A DNA stretch of 64,000 nt, taken from Dicaeum eximium (taxonomy: Eukaryota > Chordata > Aves > Passeriformes > Dicaeidae). The notes below the pieces were generated by a model. The model had not been told where the DNA came from and searched no databases. It saw only the letters and a program-made list of their open reading frames with translations. The stretch is taken from the NCBI GenBank assembly GCA_013396995.1, contig VWZP01008273.1, forward strand, positions 444,008 to 508,007, given 5' to 3'. A program made the translations under genes and the position numbers. Below are positions 1-14,700 of the stretch, piece after piece (the stretch's first letter is position 1; every line of letters starts with the position of its first letter).

Positions 1-3000
1 AGGAGAGGGATTTGCTGGAGGAAGCCTCTCGTGGCTGCTCGAGTGCCATGTGCTGAAGGAAATCCTGCAAGGGACAATCGGGGCACAGAGAGTGCAGGAC
101 ACATGGGCTGCTCACAGTGATGGGGCAGGGGCTGGGAGTGAGAGCCCCAGGTTGTTCTGCTCCGAGTGTGCCCCCAGTTTGGGTGGAAAGGAGCCACAGC
201 AACCCCTGACCTTACAAGCAAGCAGTGGAAATGCTCCTCCATCCATCCATCCCAGCTAACAAAACACAAGGAATGCTGAGAAACTTCCACAGTTAAAACA
301 ATCCTAGCCAACAAATCTCAAAGCAGACCAGATTCCTTTGATTGAAGCAACCAGACTGCTCCAACCAAGGGTCAGGAGGGCTGCAGTGGGACAGCCTCCA
401 TGCTGGCCTCTCCATCCTCACCTGAGCTGTGGCTCTGTGCTAGGAAGCCCGGAGCAGTGCTGGCACCAGGTGATGCAAATGCTGGCAGAGCAGCAAGGAT
501 GTGCTCTGCTCCCAGGGAACAACAGCTGAAGCCACCTTTCCTGGTGACAGGGTGAAGGACTGTATGGGAAGGCACTCAAAAGAACGAACAGTTCCATGGA
601 CACCGTCCCAAGGATGACATAACTGGCTGGCCAGGGGACACAGAGCTGCAGGAGCTCGGTGAGCAGAGCGCTGGGGGCGAAGGCACCCGGCTGATTTGTC
701 AGCACATCAGCTCTGGAGGCACAGACAACTGATTCACCAGCTGGCTGCTGCCCTGAGGGGAAGAGACCAGGGCTGCTCACCTCGGAGCTGACACCACCTG
801 AAGGCAATTCCTGTGCTCCCTCACTGCTCAGACACAGCTTTCCCCGTGAGTCACTCCCCACCAGACACAGCCCTGGCAGGGCTACAGGGCAGCCCCCCGG
901 GGTGGGGCTGTCTGCAGGAAATGGGTGAGGAGAGCCCTGCTGCCGGGCCAGGCTGGTGGAGACTGCACACAACCGCGGGAATATAAAGCAGCAAAAGTGA
1001 GGGGGATGCTCACAGCTGTGGGGCATTTCCACAACACCCCCTCCAGGGGAGCTGTGAGTCACTGGCACTCCCAGCTCTGGGAACTGGCGAGTCACACAAG
1101 CACTCGTCTGCCCCCGAGAGGGCCTGGGAACCTGGAGGCACTGCTCAGCCCTGGCTGATACCCTGGGAATGATGCGCAGCTTTCCTGGAAGGACTCTGAG
1201 CAAAGAGGATGGCAGCCCCAGCCCCCCAGCACTGTGGCCGAGCTGAACATCACCACCTGCAGCACACAGGGCTGGACCCCTCCCAAAGCAACCTCTGGAT
1301 TTTAGTAATAACCTGGATACCCCCAATCCACCTCACTGTACTGATGTCTCCCCATGGAGAGGCAGGAAGGTCCTGGGAGGGTCTCGGTCGCAGCAGCAGC
1401 ACCGGGAACTCGCTGCACGTGTTCCCAGAGCAGCTGGAGCTGCCCAGGAGCCTGCAGCTCCCTCTGCAAGCCTGACTTGTCCAAGGGAAGGAAGGAGGGA
1501 GGCCTAGGAGGTGAGGAATGCCGGGGGCCTGGGGAGGATGGAGCAGCTCTCCCTGTGGAAGCCATTAGATATTCAACACTTCATTTGTTTCCAGCCGTCC
1601 TGGACTGCAGCGCTGGGCTCTAGGACGGGAGGCTCTTCTCTGACGTAACCAGGAAGCAGCTGCAAAATTAAGGAATCCCTCATGACATCATAAAAAGGGT
1701 CGATGGTTTACAGGGGAAGGTATAAAAATTAATGACATATTCCCACCCGAAGCAGAGAGCCTGCCCAGGAGCCACAGGGGAAGCCATGCTCTGCCCGACA
1801 CGAACGGGCTGCCTGCCCCAGACAGCTCTGTGCTGCCAGCTCCCTTTGGCTGCTCCAGGAGCTTGTCTCTGGCTCTGATTGTCCCTAAGCCTAGGCAGGG
1901 CTGGATGCTTGCACCTGGGGTGCGATAACCACCTCAGTATATCCTTCCTGACCCTGATGAACAAAGCTTTAGGGAATGACTTTAGGGACAGCTTTCTTGT
2001 GTACTCAGGGCTGGCCAGGAGTCAACGACAAAAAACATCATTGTGAAGTGACTATTAATAATACTAACTTAATAAGAAGTTATTAGTTTCCACAGGGAAA
2101 GCAGAAACGTGCACAGAGCGTCCCCAGCACCCCAATTTCTGCAGCTCTGGGAGTCCAACAGGACCTGCAAGGGGAGACAATGGCAATGGCACAATGTCCC
2201 TCCCCACCACACAACCCAGGCTAGGTCAGAAAGAATGACATTAGCCTTGAGGACAAGCACAAAGCCATTTCCACTTGAAAAGGGAAAAGGATAGTGGTTT
2301 AAAATTAACTACAACCTTTTCCAGGAAATATCAGTGGAAAGAAGCAGCCATTTTTAGAAATGTTATTCTCAGAGATTTCCTGAAAAGACCCATCAGTCAA
2401 AACACAGATTGAAGCCATTTCCACTTGCACTAAGCAGCACTTCGGAGCTCTCCCTACACGCTTGGGGTGCTTGACCCAGGCAGCAAGGCCAGGATCCTGC
2501 TCTGCCCCCCTGACCCAGCAAGGCTGTGGGAGTCAGTTTGGGACATGGGACAGCCCATACAGAGTCAGAAACACTCCCCCTGCCTGGGGAGGCACATCCA
2601 TCCCAGCTGTCACTAGTCACATTTGCACTGAGACACGCCAGTCCCTGACCATCACAGCTGGAGCAAAGGCACCTCCAGGCTCATCCATGCTGGCAAACCT
2701 GGAGAATTGCCAGAGAAATTCTCATTTCTCAGCACTGCCCTCACCGGAGCCGCTCCGAGCGCAGGAGCTGACGCTGGCACTTGTGACACAGGCACAGCAA
2801 AGTCTTCACTGCAGATCCCCAGAGCCACAGGTTTTGCTGCCAACAACTGACAGCAACGTGAATTTGACCCGTCTGGCAGCTAAAAGGCTGGCAAATCCAA
2901 ATGTATGTAACTCCTGGCTGTCTCATAAGGAAGCGTGTCCCTTTAAGCTGGCATGCCAGCTCATCAGCATATCTATAGCTCCAGACCAGCCTGGCACCAG

Positions 3001-6000
3001 CTGTCTCTTCCTGTGGAGGGAATATTTGCCATAAAATGCACAAGCAGGATGCGACTGAAGATGCTGCAAAGGCAAAAAGGCCCAAAGGCGAGCAGGGCGT
3101 TCAGATGAAACAGAGAATGCTGCATGAAAGAAGAAAAATCATGGATGATAGAAATGGAAAATGGTTTTAGGGGCACTGCAGTGATGCAGAATGAAAAAAG
3201 AGAACTCCTGATGGCATATCCTCTGTCTGCACAGATCTGTCAGCTCTTTTTGAAGATGCCAGAGCTATGAACCTCACCAGAAGAGCCAGTGATGAGCTGG
3301 GGAGCCTGGCTGGGTTACACAGCAGCATGGCAAGAGCTACCAGCATCCCCCCAGGAGCTGTGTGTGCCCAGCCATAACTGTGTCAGATGTTATTTACAAC
3401 ATCTAGGGAGGAGGTGTGAACAGGGCTTCCCAAGAGATTTCCTCCAGCCCTGAGGAAAGTTTACAAATAAGGACAAATAGCAGCAAATAACAGGCAGCAT
3501 TTTGCACCCTCCAAGCTCTTGCTGGGGGTGGGCATGTCCTTGACAGCAAAATGTGAGCAGACAGCCTGGAACTGGCTTCCTTGGGTGTGAACCTGGGTGA
3601 GCACTTTGAGCCTGCAGTGAAAGCTCACGAGAGCAGTGCCTGCAGACAGGAGAGTTCAGAGAAAGGAGCCTTTGATGGGGCAGGAACAGCAAAGTGTGGA
3701 GCTTCCGTTTCAGCACATTCCCTCCTTTGCTGCTCCTCTTCTTACGGCTTCCTGAGGGCCCGGCGTGGTGGTTTGCAAAGCAAATGCCAAAACACGAAGT
3801 GAAATCCATGCCCTCCTCCCAGCTCTTGGGAAACAGGAAATCCCAGGGTCTTCATCAAATGCTTCCAAGCCTGAACTGCCTCCTCACCTCCCAGTCCAGC
3901 CCTGCTTGGTCCCTCCAGCCTCCCTGGCTGATGGCAGTGACACCCCCAGCACCAGGACACCCCACCAAGAGGGGCACAGCCCAGCCACTCTGCCTGCAGT
4001 GATGCTTACTTAACAATTTCCATTATAAGACTTTGGGTTCAGTTCCTAAGAACTTTGCCAAACTTTAACCATTTAGGCTGCAATCCTTCATGCCAAAAGC
4101 TTTCTTCGAGCTAAATTTATTGGGAAAATTTCAACTACAAAGGTTCAGCCATTTGCCAGAATGAGGTTAGGGAAAATATATTGTTCTTTTCAAGTTAAAA
4201 ATTCTTTGACCATTTCAGCAAAATCCCTAGCACCTTCACACTTGGAGCAGGAACCAGAAGTTTGGCAGGGGACAGCAGAGGGGTCTGGGTGTGCCTTCTG
4301 CCACCTCCATCCTGCTTTGCCAAGGTGGGGGCCTGTGGAAGTCTGGGTGCTCACTGCTGGTTCACCTGCTTGGACAGAAGAATAAACCAAGCCAGGTGAG
4401 GCACTGGAGAGGGAAAAGCAGGTGGAAAAGGGGGATGAAGCAGCACAAGAGAGGCACAGCATAGCAGCCTCTTCTCCAGCCCCCTCACTGCTCTGCTGGC
4501 ACCATCAGTGGCTGCTCTCCCCAGAGGATCCCAGCCCCACACATGCAGCATTCCTGCCGTGGCAGAGCCTTGTGTGGTGCATCCAGATTTACGTGCCAGC
4601 CAAGGATCCCAGATGAGGTCAGCCTGGTTCCACAGGGCAGCTCACTTTTCTGAAAACTATGGAAATTACACATGCAAAAAACTCTCAGAACACCAGACTT
4701 GGAGGCATCTATGCAGCTTCAAGTCAACTCCATCACACTTACTCACCATAAAGCCGTCCTAATGATACGTCAGTTTTTCTCTCCTCAAGGTACCATTTTC
4801 AGTCAACACAGAAAATCAACAGGCAGCAGAGACCCTCCTGCAGAGTGTTCTGATGTGCTGAAATGTGCACGTGTTCAGTGAGGCTCAGGGCTGCAGGACA
4901 AGGTCATGGTTTGGGGGATTAAGATGGAGAACTTGATTCCATTTTTCTCCTTGGTCCTGAACTTTCAGGGAGATCCAGAAGTCCCCTTAACTCCTCCCAA
5001 TGCATGTGCTCAACTATTTTTGTGTCCTTCACTTGTTGGCTGGCTGGTGACACAGAGGGAATGGAATTTCCAGACACTGGGCAACTCTGCTTTGAGTAGG
5101 ATCAAAGGCAGCTCCTGAAGGATTATATTTTTAGGAGAACTCCATCTCTTGCATCTCAAGGTGGGCAGACAAAGGACTAGAAAATCTGGTATTTTCCTTA
5201 AGCTCAGTTCCCCATCAGTACCCATTAGAGGTACCATGAAAAAAGGCACCCAAACCCAAGCTTTGAGCAGACACCAGTGAGTTTACATGATCCAATTATT
5301 TGGACCTGAATCTTGTAGCTTTTCCTACACTCCATGTGGCACCAAGCACAAGGATAACATTTAATCGGTGGCTTCTCTGGAAAACTCCCATGAGAACGGA
5401 AAGAAATTTTAGAAGCAAAAAGACAACAGGAAAATTGATCTCTTTGTCCTGTCATCATCTTGTCTGTCACAGGAGGCTTTGTGTGCCTTACACCACACCT
5501 CAAGTGCCACTGGGCACAGCCTTCGAGGCTCCCGCTGTTTGGAAACACCCCCTCAAAATGCTCCTCAGGAAGATACAGCCAGATTCACCCACCAGACCTC
5601 TGGTGGTGAACGTGGGCTCTGGTCTTCTGTGGAAATTTGGACAAAACTCAGCTGCGAGCGGTGCCACGCAAAGGGAGGTTCTCAGGTGTCGAGCGAGCGA
5701 TTCCCTGCGGGAAGGGCCGTGACCACAGGCACAAACCCACAGCACGCAGAGAAACCATTCCAGGAAGTTTAACATCCGAGCCCCCCTGTTAGAAAATACG
5801 GTCTCAGTGCTCCAACAACTCACACGGAGCCGGAGCCTCGGGTCCCAACGCGCGTGCGGGCTCACACAGGCGATGGAGCCCCCGCCACGGCACTCAGCAA
5901 CTAAAGAGCCCAAACCCTCCACGTTCATTAACAAGCATAAAACATCACGCTTTTATGCCAAATTCCTCTTTTCCCCTGTGATTTGAGATAGGATTGGTAC

Positions 6001-7696
6001 AACTGTGATATTCCCTGCAGCTACCGTTGCTGCAGCATTCCCAGCATGGCCATACAGAGGGAAAGGCTGTGCTGGGGGGTGGTGGGCTCACCATGGGGTG
6101 CCCCAGCACCCTTTTGTTTGCTGCTGTGTCTCCTGGCAGGAGGACACGAGGGAGCTGCGGGCTCCAGCGCTGTTTCCTGCAGAGATTTGAAAACCTGTTG
6201 TAGTTCCAAAGAGAGCTTCGATTTCACTGTGACCAGCAGCTCAGAGACTCATAGTTACTATACAGCCGAATAAAATATTTTTTCATAAATTTAACGCCAG
6301 CATGTCTGTGTTTGGAAACTTTGAAAATCCATGTTGTATGGTTTACTGCACTGGAAAAGGTGCCAACAGAGTTTCAAAGGAAGGGAAGTGTATAACTGTT
6401 TCCTTTCAAATGTATTTTCCAATGGGATCCATTGAGGGAAAAGGCTGGAACTAACTAAAAGATTATTAAAAACTGTTATGAAAAGAGACAGAGAGATGGA
6501 AAAAGATAGACAAAAACTCCAATACACAGCCGAAAGGGAGGGAGGGAGACAGGCAGCAAGAAAGGGGATATGGGCAGAAAGACACTTTGGGTGGGGAAAA
6601 TGGGGCGAGACGGGGAGTTTTAACTGGCAGTCACCCTTCGTGGTTTCATATTGTTGCAGATCAATTGATCAGGATTTCAAGTGCTGCTGGCCCGGTGGCA
6701 CAAGGCGAACCACAGAGTTGGCTGCAAGCGCAGCCCTTGCGAACTGCTGACCTTCAGTTTTCAAACCAAAAATATTCCTTGGGAAACGGTTACACCAGGT
6801 CCCAGCCCCAAGGCTGCCAAGCAAAAAACAAGCACTACGGACCTGAAGGAACGCCCCGAGTAACTCACACCAAAGCAACAACCAGGGCTGGTAGCCTGAA
6901 GTAACTCCCTGGTGTGATTCAACCGGCAGTAACCGCGCGTGACATGCGTGCAGAGGGGCTTGGCTCTTCCGTCCTCCCAGAGCGGGGAGTTCTCCAATCA
7001 CCCTCCTCGGGATGAGCGTCGGCCCTCAAGCCGCTCCCGCTCCGTTGGCCACGCTCAAGCTGCTCCAACCAAGCCTATAAATACCAAAGCCATCGGGTCC
7101 ATATAGCGCAGTCACAGCCTGATTCCAAAAGCTCCGCTCCGGCTCCAGGCGCAGCCCTGGGTTTGCTGCCCTGCGAGCGAAGGGGGAGCCGAAAGGGGCT
7201 GGGAACACACGTTTTGTCAAAGACTTCAGTGCCCTCGCCGTCAGGAGGCTGCCAGGGTCGGGGCTGGATCTCTGTTGCTCTGCCAGGCTTCAAAGAGCCA
7301 GGCTGGGTTGGGCAGGGCTCGGCGCGCGCCTGCAGAGCTCCAGGCCTGTGGTTCCATGGGGTGTAGTAACCCTGGGCTGTAGCACACATGTCGAGGGATG
7401 AGGGGAAAAAAATAAACAGACAGACAAAAGAATGAGGATGCTCTGCCAATTCCAATTGTGCAGCTTTTATTTTAAATGCTTATCAAGCTGAGAAAGAGCA
7501 GAGTTCTTGGAAAACAAGGTTTCCTTTCTTCCCATGCCAGTGTCAAACACCCTCAAGGACGGGTACAGCACAGGCGCTCGCTGCCGGCTGCCCTCTCTCT
7601 CCGCAGCCGCCATCCCGTCCCGTCCCACCCGCCTCGGGAAGGGTTTCCAGCTCACAGCCTTGGTGTTTCTGGTAAAAAGATCTCTCTGTGATTTTT

Positions 7697-7700
7697 ATAT

Positions 7701-7735
<35 letters not shown>

Positions 7736-7754
7736 TATATATATGTATATATAT
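7697..7754. repeat. (AT)n microsatellite
   Basis: About 58 bases of nearly pure TA dinucleotides broken by short CACACA and TG interruptions, in SMG6 intron 10. Confidence 0.95.
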
Positions 7755-8608
7755 GAAATTCTTTTTCTTAATCTCCAATCTGGCTGGGTTCAAATTATGG
7801 CCAATTACCCACCAACACTTCTTGCTAATAAAATAAATTTTTACGGGCCCTAATTACTGCTTTCGCTGAACTGCTCTACAGGAAGCAGAGAGGCTGTGGC
7901 TCTCCAGACGGCAGCAGACAGGAAAGCTACAGCGAGGAACGGAGAGGATGGAGGGGGAGCGCAGCGCGGAGCGTGTGCCATGCGCACGGCACTGGCCCGG
8001 CCGTCAGGGCCCCCGTCAGCTGCTGCACCCACACCTGTGACGCAAGGCTGCTGCTGCTGGGGACAAGAGTGACGGCCGCAGCTCCACGCCGGGATCCGCG
8101 GATGCGAGCCGGAGGGGAAATCGTGTTCGGAAAGCGCTGCATCAATCACACGTGACGGAGAGGCAGAGCCGCCTCCCATCGCGGCACAGGGGTCCCCACA
8201 GAGGAGGCGGCTGCTCAGCCCGGCGCCCACCTTTGGTTCTCTCTGTTCCAATCGCAGTTAATTGAAGGAGACGCAAATAGCAGAAAGGCAGAAAATCCCT
8301 CTGAGAACGCCAAGCATCCAGCCTGCTCCCTGCTACACGCACACGCTGCTGCCTGCCAGCACAGCACAGCCCCTGAGGGGCTCCCGGGTGTGACAAATGA
8401 GCAGAACTGGGTGACTGCAGCCTGTCCTGCCTGAACCCCGCTGCTCCGGGGGAGGCAGGGAGAGCAGAGCCGCTGTTCTCCGTCAGGGAACACCCTCCGT
8501 GGCAGGAAAGCCGTGGCAAAACCACCGGCTGCTGGAGCCCTTGGGAGCGCGGCTGCCACGCAGGTATCCCGGCTCAGCTGGGGAAATGCGCCTCTGCGAG
8601 ATTGATTA

Positions 8609-8624
8609 ATTTTTTTTTTTTTTT
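8609..8624. repeat. Poly-T tract
   Basis: Sixteen consecutive T after attgattaa. It could be a transposon-derived tail or simple sequence; no flanking element was recognised. Confidence 0.8.
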
Positions 8625-8745
8625 GCCTTTCTTAACCAGGATTACACTAATTTCCAAGGCCTAATGGAGTCCAGCTGTGATGGGGAGGCAACGCTGCAGT
8701 AGTACAAAGACCTTTGCACGTTGGTGCAAACTTGTACAACGCTCA

Positions 8746-8772
8746 GCACACACACACACACACACACATACA
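8746..8772. repeat. (CA)n microsatellite
   Basis: About 12 CA units ending in cataca, in SMG6 intron 10. Confidence 0.93.
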
Positions 8773-11700
8773 AGACCCTATAAAAAGGATGCACTGCAGC
8801 GGGATATTTTTAGTCTTGACAATACAGCCCTAAAAATACGACTTTGCTAATACATCACTACAGAAATATTCCCAGTGTCCATTCAGGAACGGTTTAAAAC
8901 ATTTATTTTTGTTTCCTTTTGCAATGGTCAGAGAGGAGGGAGAAAATAGAAACTCATTGATAAGAGGAAACGAGAGAGACATGAAAAATTGAAAACTACC
9001 TAAAAGCTCATGGAGAGGTTTATTTTATTAGTTCTTAATAAATATCTTGCAGATTTCCTCAGGAAATACACCAGATCACATGTAAAATAGTTTGGTACTG
9101 ATGTCAACTGTGTCAGCATATGAAATCTATTAGGGTGAAGCCACAGCAGGGTGATCAGCGTGCTGAAAAACTGCACAGCACTGAGGCGAGGGGGGGCGGG
9201 AGGAATCTCACGGCCCTTCCAAATTCTTCGAGAGGTAAAAAAGTCAGCCAAGACGCAGAGAGAGAGAAAAAAAGATCCCACATCCTGCTTTGCGCTGCCA
9301 GCAATGTGAAGTGCCCAGAGATTAATTCTATGTCTGGCCTGGAAATGTGACTTTAAAGCATTGGAGGGAGCGGGGAGGAGGAGGAGGAGAGAGGAACGAG
9401 AAGGCCAGGAGAACCGGGACTGGCACCGTGCCACCGACCCCCCTCCCATCCTTCCCAAGCCGTGTTTCAACGTAGACAGCAGTAAAGCCCAACAGACGGC
9501 AGCTCCCGGGGCTGCCAGGGCCTCGCACCAGCTGGGGCGCGTCTCCCGCTCCCCGTGCAGATGGGCCTGGGAGCATCACTTCCGCTGCGCCTGCTTCCAG
9601 AGCCACCCGGGCCCATGTGGCCGCCTTTGGCCACTCTCCGCCACAGCCCCGAGCGCGCTTGGGGCCCCCCGGGCGGGACGAGCTCCGCTCCCAGCACCAG
9701 GCACGAGGGTTGTCAGCCCTTGGCTCCTTGGGCTGAAGGGTTTATGCTGTTCCCAACCCGCCTTTGGCAGCCGGAGCCTCCTTCTCCATCCCCGTGCCAT
9801 AACCCGGGGAGCAGGCGCTGCTTTCGCAAGATGGAGAAGCACCGGGAGTTCACTGAGCCAGGGTCAGGGGCCAGATGGTCCCAGGAGGGATGGGAGAAGG
9901 GGGAATGGAGAAACACCACAGCCAAACCCACCCCCATTTGGCTGTGGGGTATCTCCTTCCCTTTCCATAGCAACATGCTTCTGGCTGCTTCTCTGGGGTG
10001 GGACCTGAGAGCCTCGGGGCAGACAAATTACTCGTGCCCTCTGTGTGTCACCTGCCAGCCAGCCCCAAGGCCACCACAGCCATCATCAGCAACACTGACC
10101 AGTGTTAGAAGTGACTGTTCTATTAGAGATGGGCCATGTGCCTTCAGGGCTGGCACTCAGCTGGGGTTAAACTGTCCTGGTCAGTGAAGCTGGAGTGAGC
10201 ATAACACAGCCAGGGTGACACCTGAAGGTCAAATCTTCCTCTTGACTGTCACTTAGCGCAGGCAGAGCCAGCTCTGTGCTGCCAAGAACCTGCTGCACAG
10301 CACACAAGCCTAATTAGGGAAAATAAAAGAACTCTACACCTAAACCTGGGTGGGGTCACCTCTTCAGATACACTCAAGAGCAGAAACAGCCTTGGCTGTA
10401 CTGCCTTCCTGATCTCAACATTAAGTCAGGAAGAGATCCCAACAAACCCCTCCAGCACTGGGCACAGGATTCCCAGAGGGACTGCAGCCTGTGAAAGGAG
10501 GAAGGCAGGATGGAGCTGGCAGGGGATGAGCCTGTGGGGCAGCCCCTGGGAAGGAACTACCCTCACTGAGCTGGCAGGCTGCACCCAAACCTGCACGGGG
10601 CACGGGGCGGGCAGCCCTCCCTGCCTACACCTGGAAGGTTATAAAACAGCCCCGCAAGCTCAATCAGGAGTTTTACAACTTCACAAAGCAGCATAATTAG
10701 CCTAATTATACAGTGTTCTCTCAGAGAATTAAATAGAAATACAGTAATTGACTTGGTGCTACTTAAAAGCATGAGGAAATCAAAGGTGCAAGGCACATTA
10801 AAGAATCAGAAATATCTCTTCAAAAGCAAAAGGACTTCCTGTCATGCTGCAAACATCTAAAGCTTCACCAAAGCTGCTGCACCTGGTGCAACTCACTCTG
10901 ACTCCCTGGCACCCCTCTTTCTCCACCACCAAAGCTGGGGAGATGCAGAGACCTGGGACAGCTGCCTGAGCACCTCCTTTCTTGTTCCACAGCAGGACAG
11001 ACGGACACAGTGTGCCACTGCTCCATTTCCTGCCTTTCATTTTGCACAGCAACGCTGCTTCTTTGTCCAAATAGTGATTGGATTCAGCGTTTGCAGAGCT
11101 GGCCATGCCTTGGAACCACAGCAAAGCCTCTCCAACCTCACCTCACCGGTCACTGACTCTGTCCTGATTTGCTGCTTGGGCTGCTGAAGCTTGGCTCTAA
11201 AGCAGACTCAAGCTTTGTGTTTACAAATCATTTCCCCTCGATTTGTTGCCCTGAAATGAGATCCCAGTATCACCTCATGGAACAGCTTCAAGGGCAGATG
11301 TAAGGATGTGCCTGTGTGACAGGCAGAGCGGGCAGAAGCCCCCAGCAAGCTCATCCAACATCACTCGATGGGGACTTTGCTGCACTCGAGCTGGAGGGCA
11401 GGAGTGGAGAGTCTGACACAGCAGCAAACACTCAATTTTGCTGGAAACCTTTCCCTTCCCTGCCACAAAGCCCTGCTCAATCTTTTGCCTCCCAAGCCAA
11501 CGTCTAGATTTCAGAAACCTGAACTGCCAGTGGAAATTCCCTGCAGCGCGTTGATTATTGCATCTCCTGCTGGCACTTGTGGCAAGGGGAAAAAAAGTCA
11601 CATGGCTTTCTGGACACACGTTTCACTAAGGAGTCTTGCATCAGAGGGCAGAAGCCAGCAGCCAGGAAAATAACTCCAATTATGGTAAATAAATCCCCAA

Positions 11701-14700
11701 ATATGTGACAATCTGCCTTTTAAACAGGAAACAGAGGGGAATAAGCAAAGGAAGACTTTGGTCTAAACATTGCTGCCACCAGCCTCAAGAGCCCGAGAGC
11801 AAGATTCTGAAGACACGTCTGGGCCAGAATTATTTTACCTGAACTTTACTGATGTGTCTCAAGTCCGAGACAGCTTCCTTCCCTGAAGGGAAAGGCGCCG
11901 ACAGCTCCCAGCAACTGTGCCAACCTCCAACACTCCCAGTGGCTCGGAGGAGAAACCCTGGAGGGTCAGCTGCCATCTCTGGACATGTACATGTCCCTTA
12001 GGAAGCTCAGCACAGGAAGTTGTGTGGCTCCTGAGATGAGCAATGCAGGTATCACTCCCTGCACCACCTTCAACCCTTCCTGCTACTCACACATCACAAG
12101 GTATGGGTTGTGTCTGGACACAGGGAGTAGCAGATACCACTAAAAAACAGTTTCAGTGTAAAAGCCCTTTGCCAAGGCAGCAGTATCAAAGAGCCAGCTC
12201 ACTCAGGAGCCTCAGTGCAAGGCAGGCAGCAAGGGGAAGGATGGACACCAGAATCACCCAGCCTTCCTCTGGTTTTCCTCTCCTAAATACCACTCAAATA
12301 CAAGCAGCAATGTGAACGGAGGGGAAGGATAAATTAAACATCCAGTTCCTCCAAACTTAAGGCCTTGGGAAGTGTTATGTCTTAGCAGCACCTTGCTAAA
12401 GACAGCACTGCCCAGTCCCAGAGGGAAAGTCACACAGTGACTGCCAGGTGCAGCTGGAGATCTCAGTGCACACACCTCAGTCTACAACTGCTGTACATCA
12501 GCCAAAACCCCTGCACCCAGAGAAAGCCAGATGTCAAACTGCTCAGCTCCAGCCTCCCTGCATCAAGTGGGCTTTGCACTACAAACCAAGTCCCCCAGGC
12601 AGGTGGAGGGACCTCAGGCTCTGCTCTCAACGGAGCACAGGGCTGCAGATGCTCAGCGTCCCCCCGACACAGTCCTGCCATGTGACATCTTCATCAGCCT
12701 CCTGGCTGTTTAGCCCAAAGGTGTCACAGCCCACAGCTCAAGTGTGTATTTACCACACACTTTCAGAAAAAAGGACTCAGTTCTGCTCCCCAGACAGGGA
12801 AAGATCAAGTTGCTTCTGCTGCTATCAACAGCTTAAGGTTTATTAAGCTTTCTTTTGTGCCTGATTTTAAAACTCCACCAAATCAAGGCAGTTACCCACA
12901 ACACTGCTTTATTTTTAAACTCAGGCAAATGTACTGGACTCTCTTGCATTCGACTCCTCCCACCTTTTGTCAGCTCCAACATGAAAGATGTGGTTACAGC
13001 TTCATGAGAAGACATCGAGATGAGGTGATCAGAAGGTGCTTCCTCTGAGCCTCTTCTGATGCTGCAGTCAGCTCTTTGAGCAGAGCTGGGTCCCAGTGGC
13101 AGAAATGAGCCCGTGGCAATGGTCAGAGCTGAAGCTCTGCTGAGGGCAGACACCACCAGCCTCTGCATCATCTCTAGGGATATTTTAAGGGTTGAGGCTG
13201 CAAGCCTGAGCAGGTGTGGTCAGCACAGCAAGACCTGCTGTGTCTGGCACAGGGCTGTGAGCAGGGCAGGATGGCAGTGGAGCTGGCTGCTGGTTACCAC
13301 AGCACAGCCTCACCTCAGGGCTCTGACCTGTCCTCTCCTGTCCTCTCCAATGAAAACGGGAAGTCCTGTACCTGCTTAAGTGCTGCAGGGATTTGCACTG
13401 ACCTACAGATCTTTCCTTGTGTGTATCAAGATTTGGGCAAGATCTGCATCTCAAGCTCTGTCGGTGTTCAAGCAGCAAGCAGGGCTACATGCCTTAGCAA
13501 ACCCTTGCACAGGCTGCAGTCACAGATGGGTGACAGCAGCTCCTCTCTGAGCCATGCAGTGTCTCTCCAACCCCTGCAGCCCTGGCCTGAGGACACCAGT
13601 GTGGCAAAAGCCACAGATACTGCTCTGAAGCTGCTGCTATGAAACCTCCCTTTCTGCACAAGCCTTCAAGGTTTCCCAGCTGACACCACCTTACAAAGAG
13701 AACCCGACCATGTTCCACTCAAGAAGACAGACCCAGGGTCTACAGAGCAAAGCCCAGCCTGCCCCTGCCACACTGAGGCCTCCTCATAACCCACATGAGC
13801 ACAGTCCCTCTGCCAGGGCACAACCAGTATGTTTTCCTCCTTGCCCAGCACCCTTGATAGAGCAGATGCCCTTATGCTCGGGTCACCTGCCCAAACTATC
13901 ACTTCCCACAAGTTTTCCACTTTCCCAATGCTCAGCTAAAGCAACGCACTTGGCCAGACCCTCCGTGTGCCTCTGTGCCCTGACTCTGCTCGGCCCTGGG
14001 GGATGCAACTTCATTCCCTACATGTGCTGAGGATGCACATATGGCAGCCCCCTCCCCTCTCCACTTCCACCTAAGCCCGACCTCCTAACAACCTCCACAG
14101 GCACAGCGCGACCGGCCCAGAGTGCCAGAAGGCATCCAGGTGCTGCAGCCTGATGCTTCACACCCGCAGCCAGGCAAATTTGCTGGGATTTCCGGGAAGT
14201 GTCTCCAGGGTGCCCCGTGCTGCTGCACCCCCACCTTGGTGTGTGCTTGTTTGGAATGCGGGGCCGTCGGGGAGGGGGCTTGGGGGGGGAGAGAGGAAGT
14301 TATTCTGGTGGTGGCCTATGAATAACATCCAGTGATTTATAGGAAGTATAATCCAATAATACAGTAAAATAAAACAGTGTGTCTGAGATGGGTTTGATTC
14401 CAGGAATTATAAAACAAATTATTAAAGAGAGAGAGAAAGAAAAAAGCCTCAGAGAGGCCAGATTGGAGTAAATTGGGCACAGATGGGCTGGGAGGGGGTT
14501 TCTCTCTCTCCCCTCACCGAGATGCCCCTGCCGCAAGCACGGCTTCAATTAGTCCTTTCAGAAACCAGAGTTTTATTTTCCCAAATTACAGAATTAAAAA
14601 AAAATTAAAATTCTTGGAGTGTTTGTGGTCGGGATAAAGGGATCCAAACTTCTCTTTGAGTTGCTTGTGCAGATGGCTACCAAACTGTTAAAAAGGGCCA

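Noticed and set aside
418..1326. 302-codon minus-strand open frame at the left edge
   Set aside because: Checked for SMG6 downstream exons and other families; no conserved motif, and composition is typical intron.
9361..10187. Overlapping 210-215-codon plus-strand frames in a GC-rich patch
   Set aside because: Both frames are Arg/Pro/Gly-rich with no domain, typical of CpG-rich non-coding DNA.
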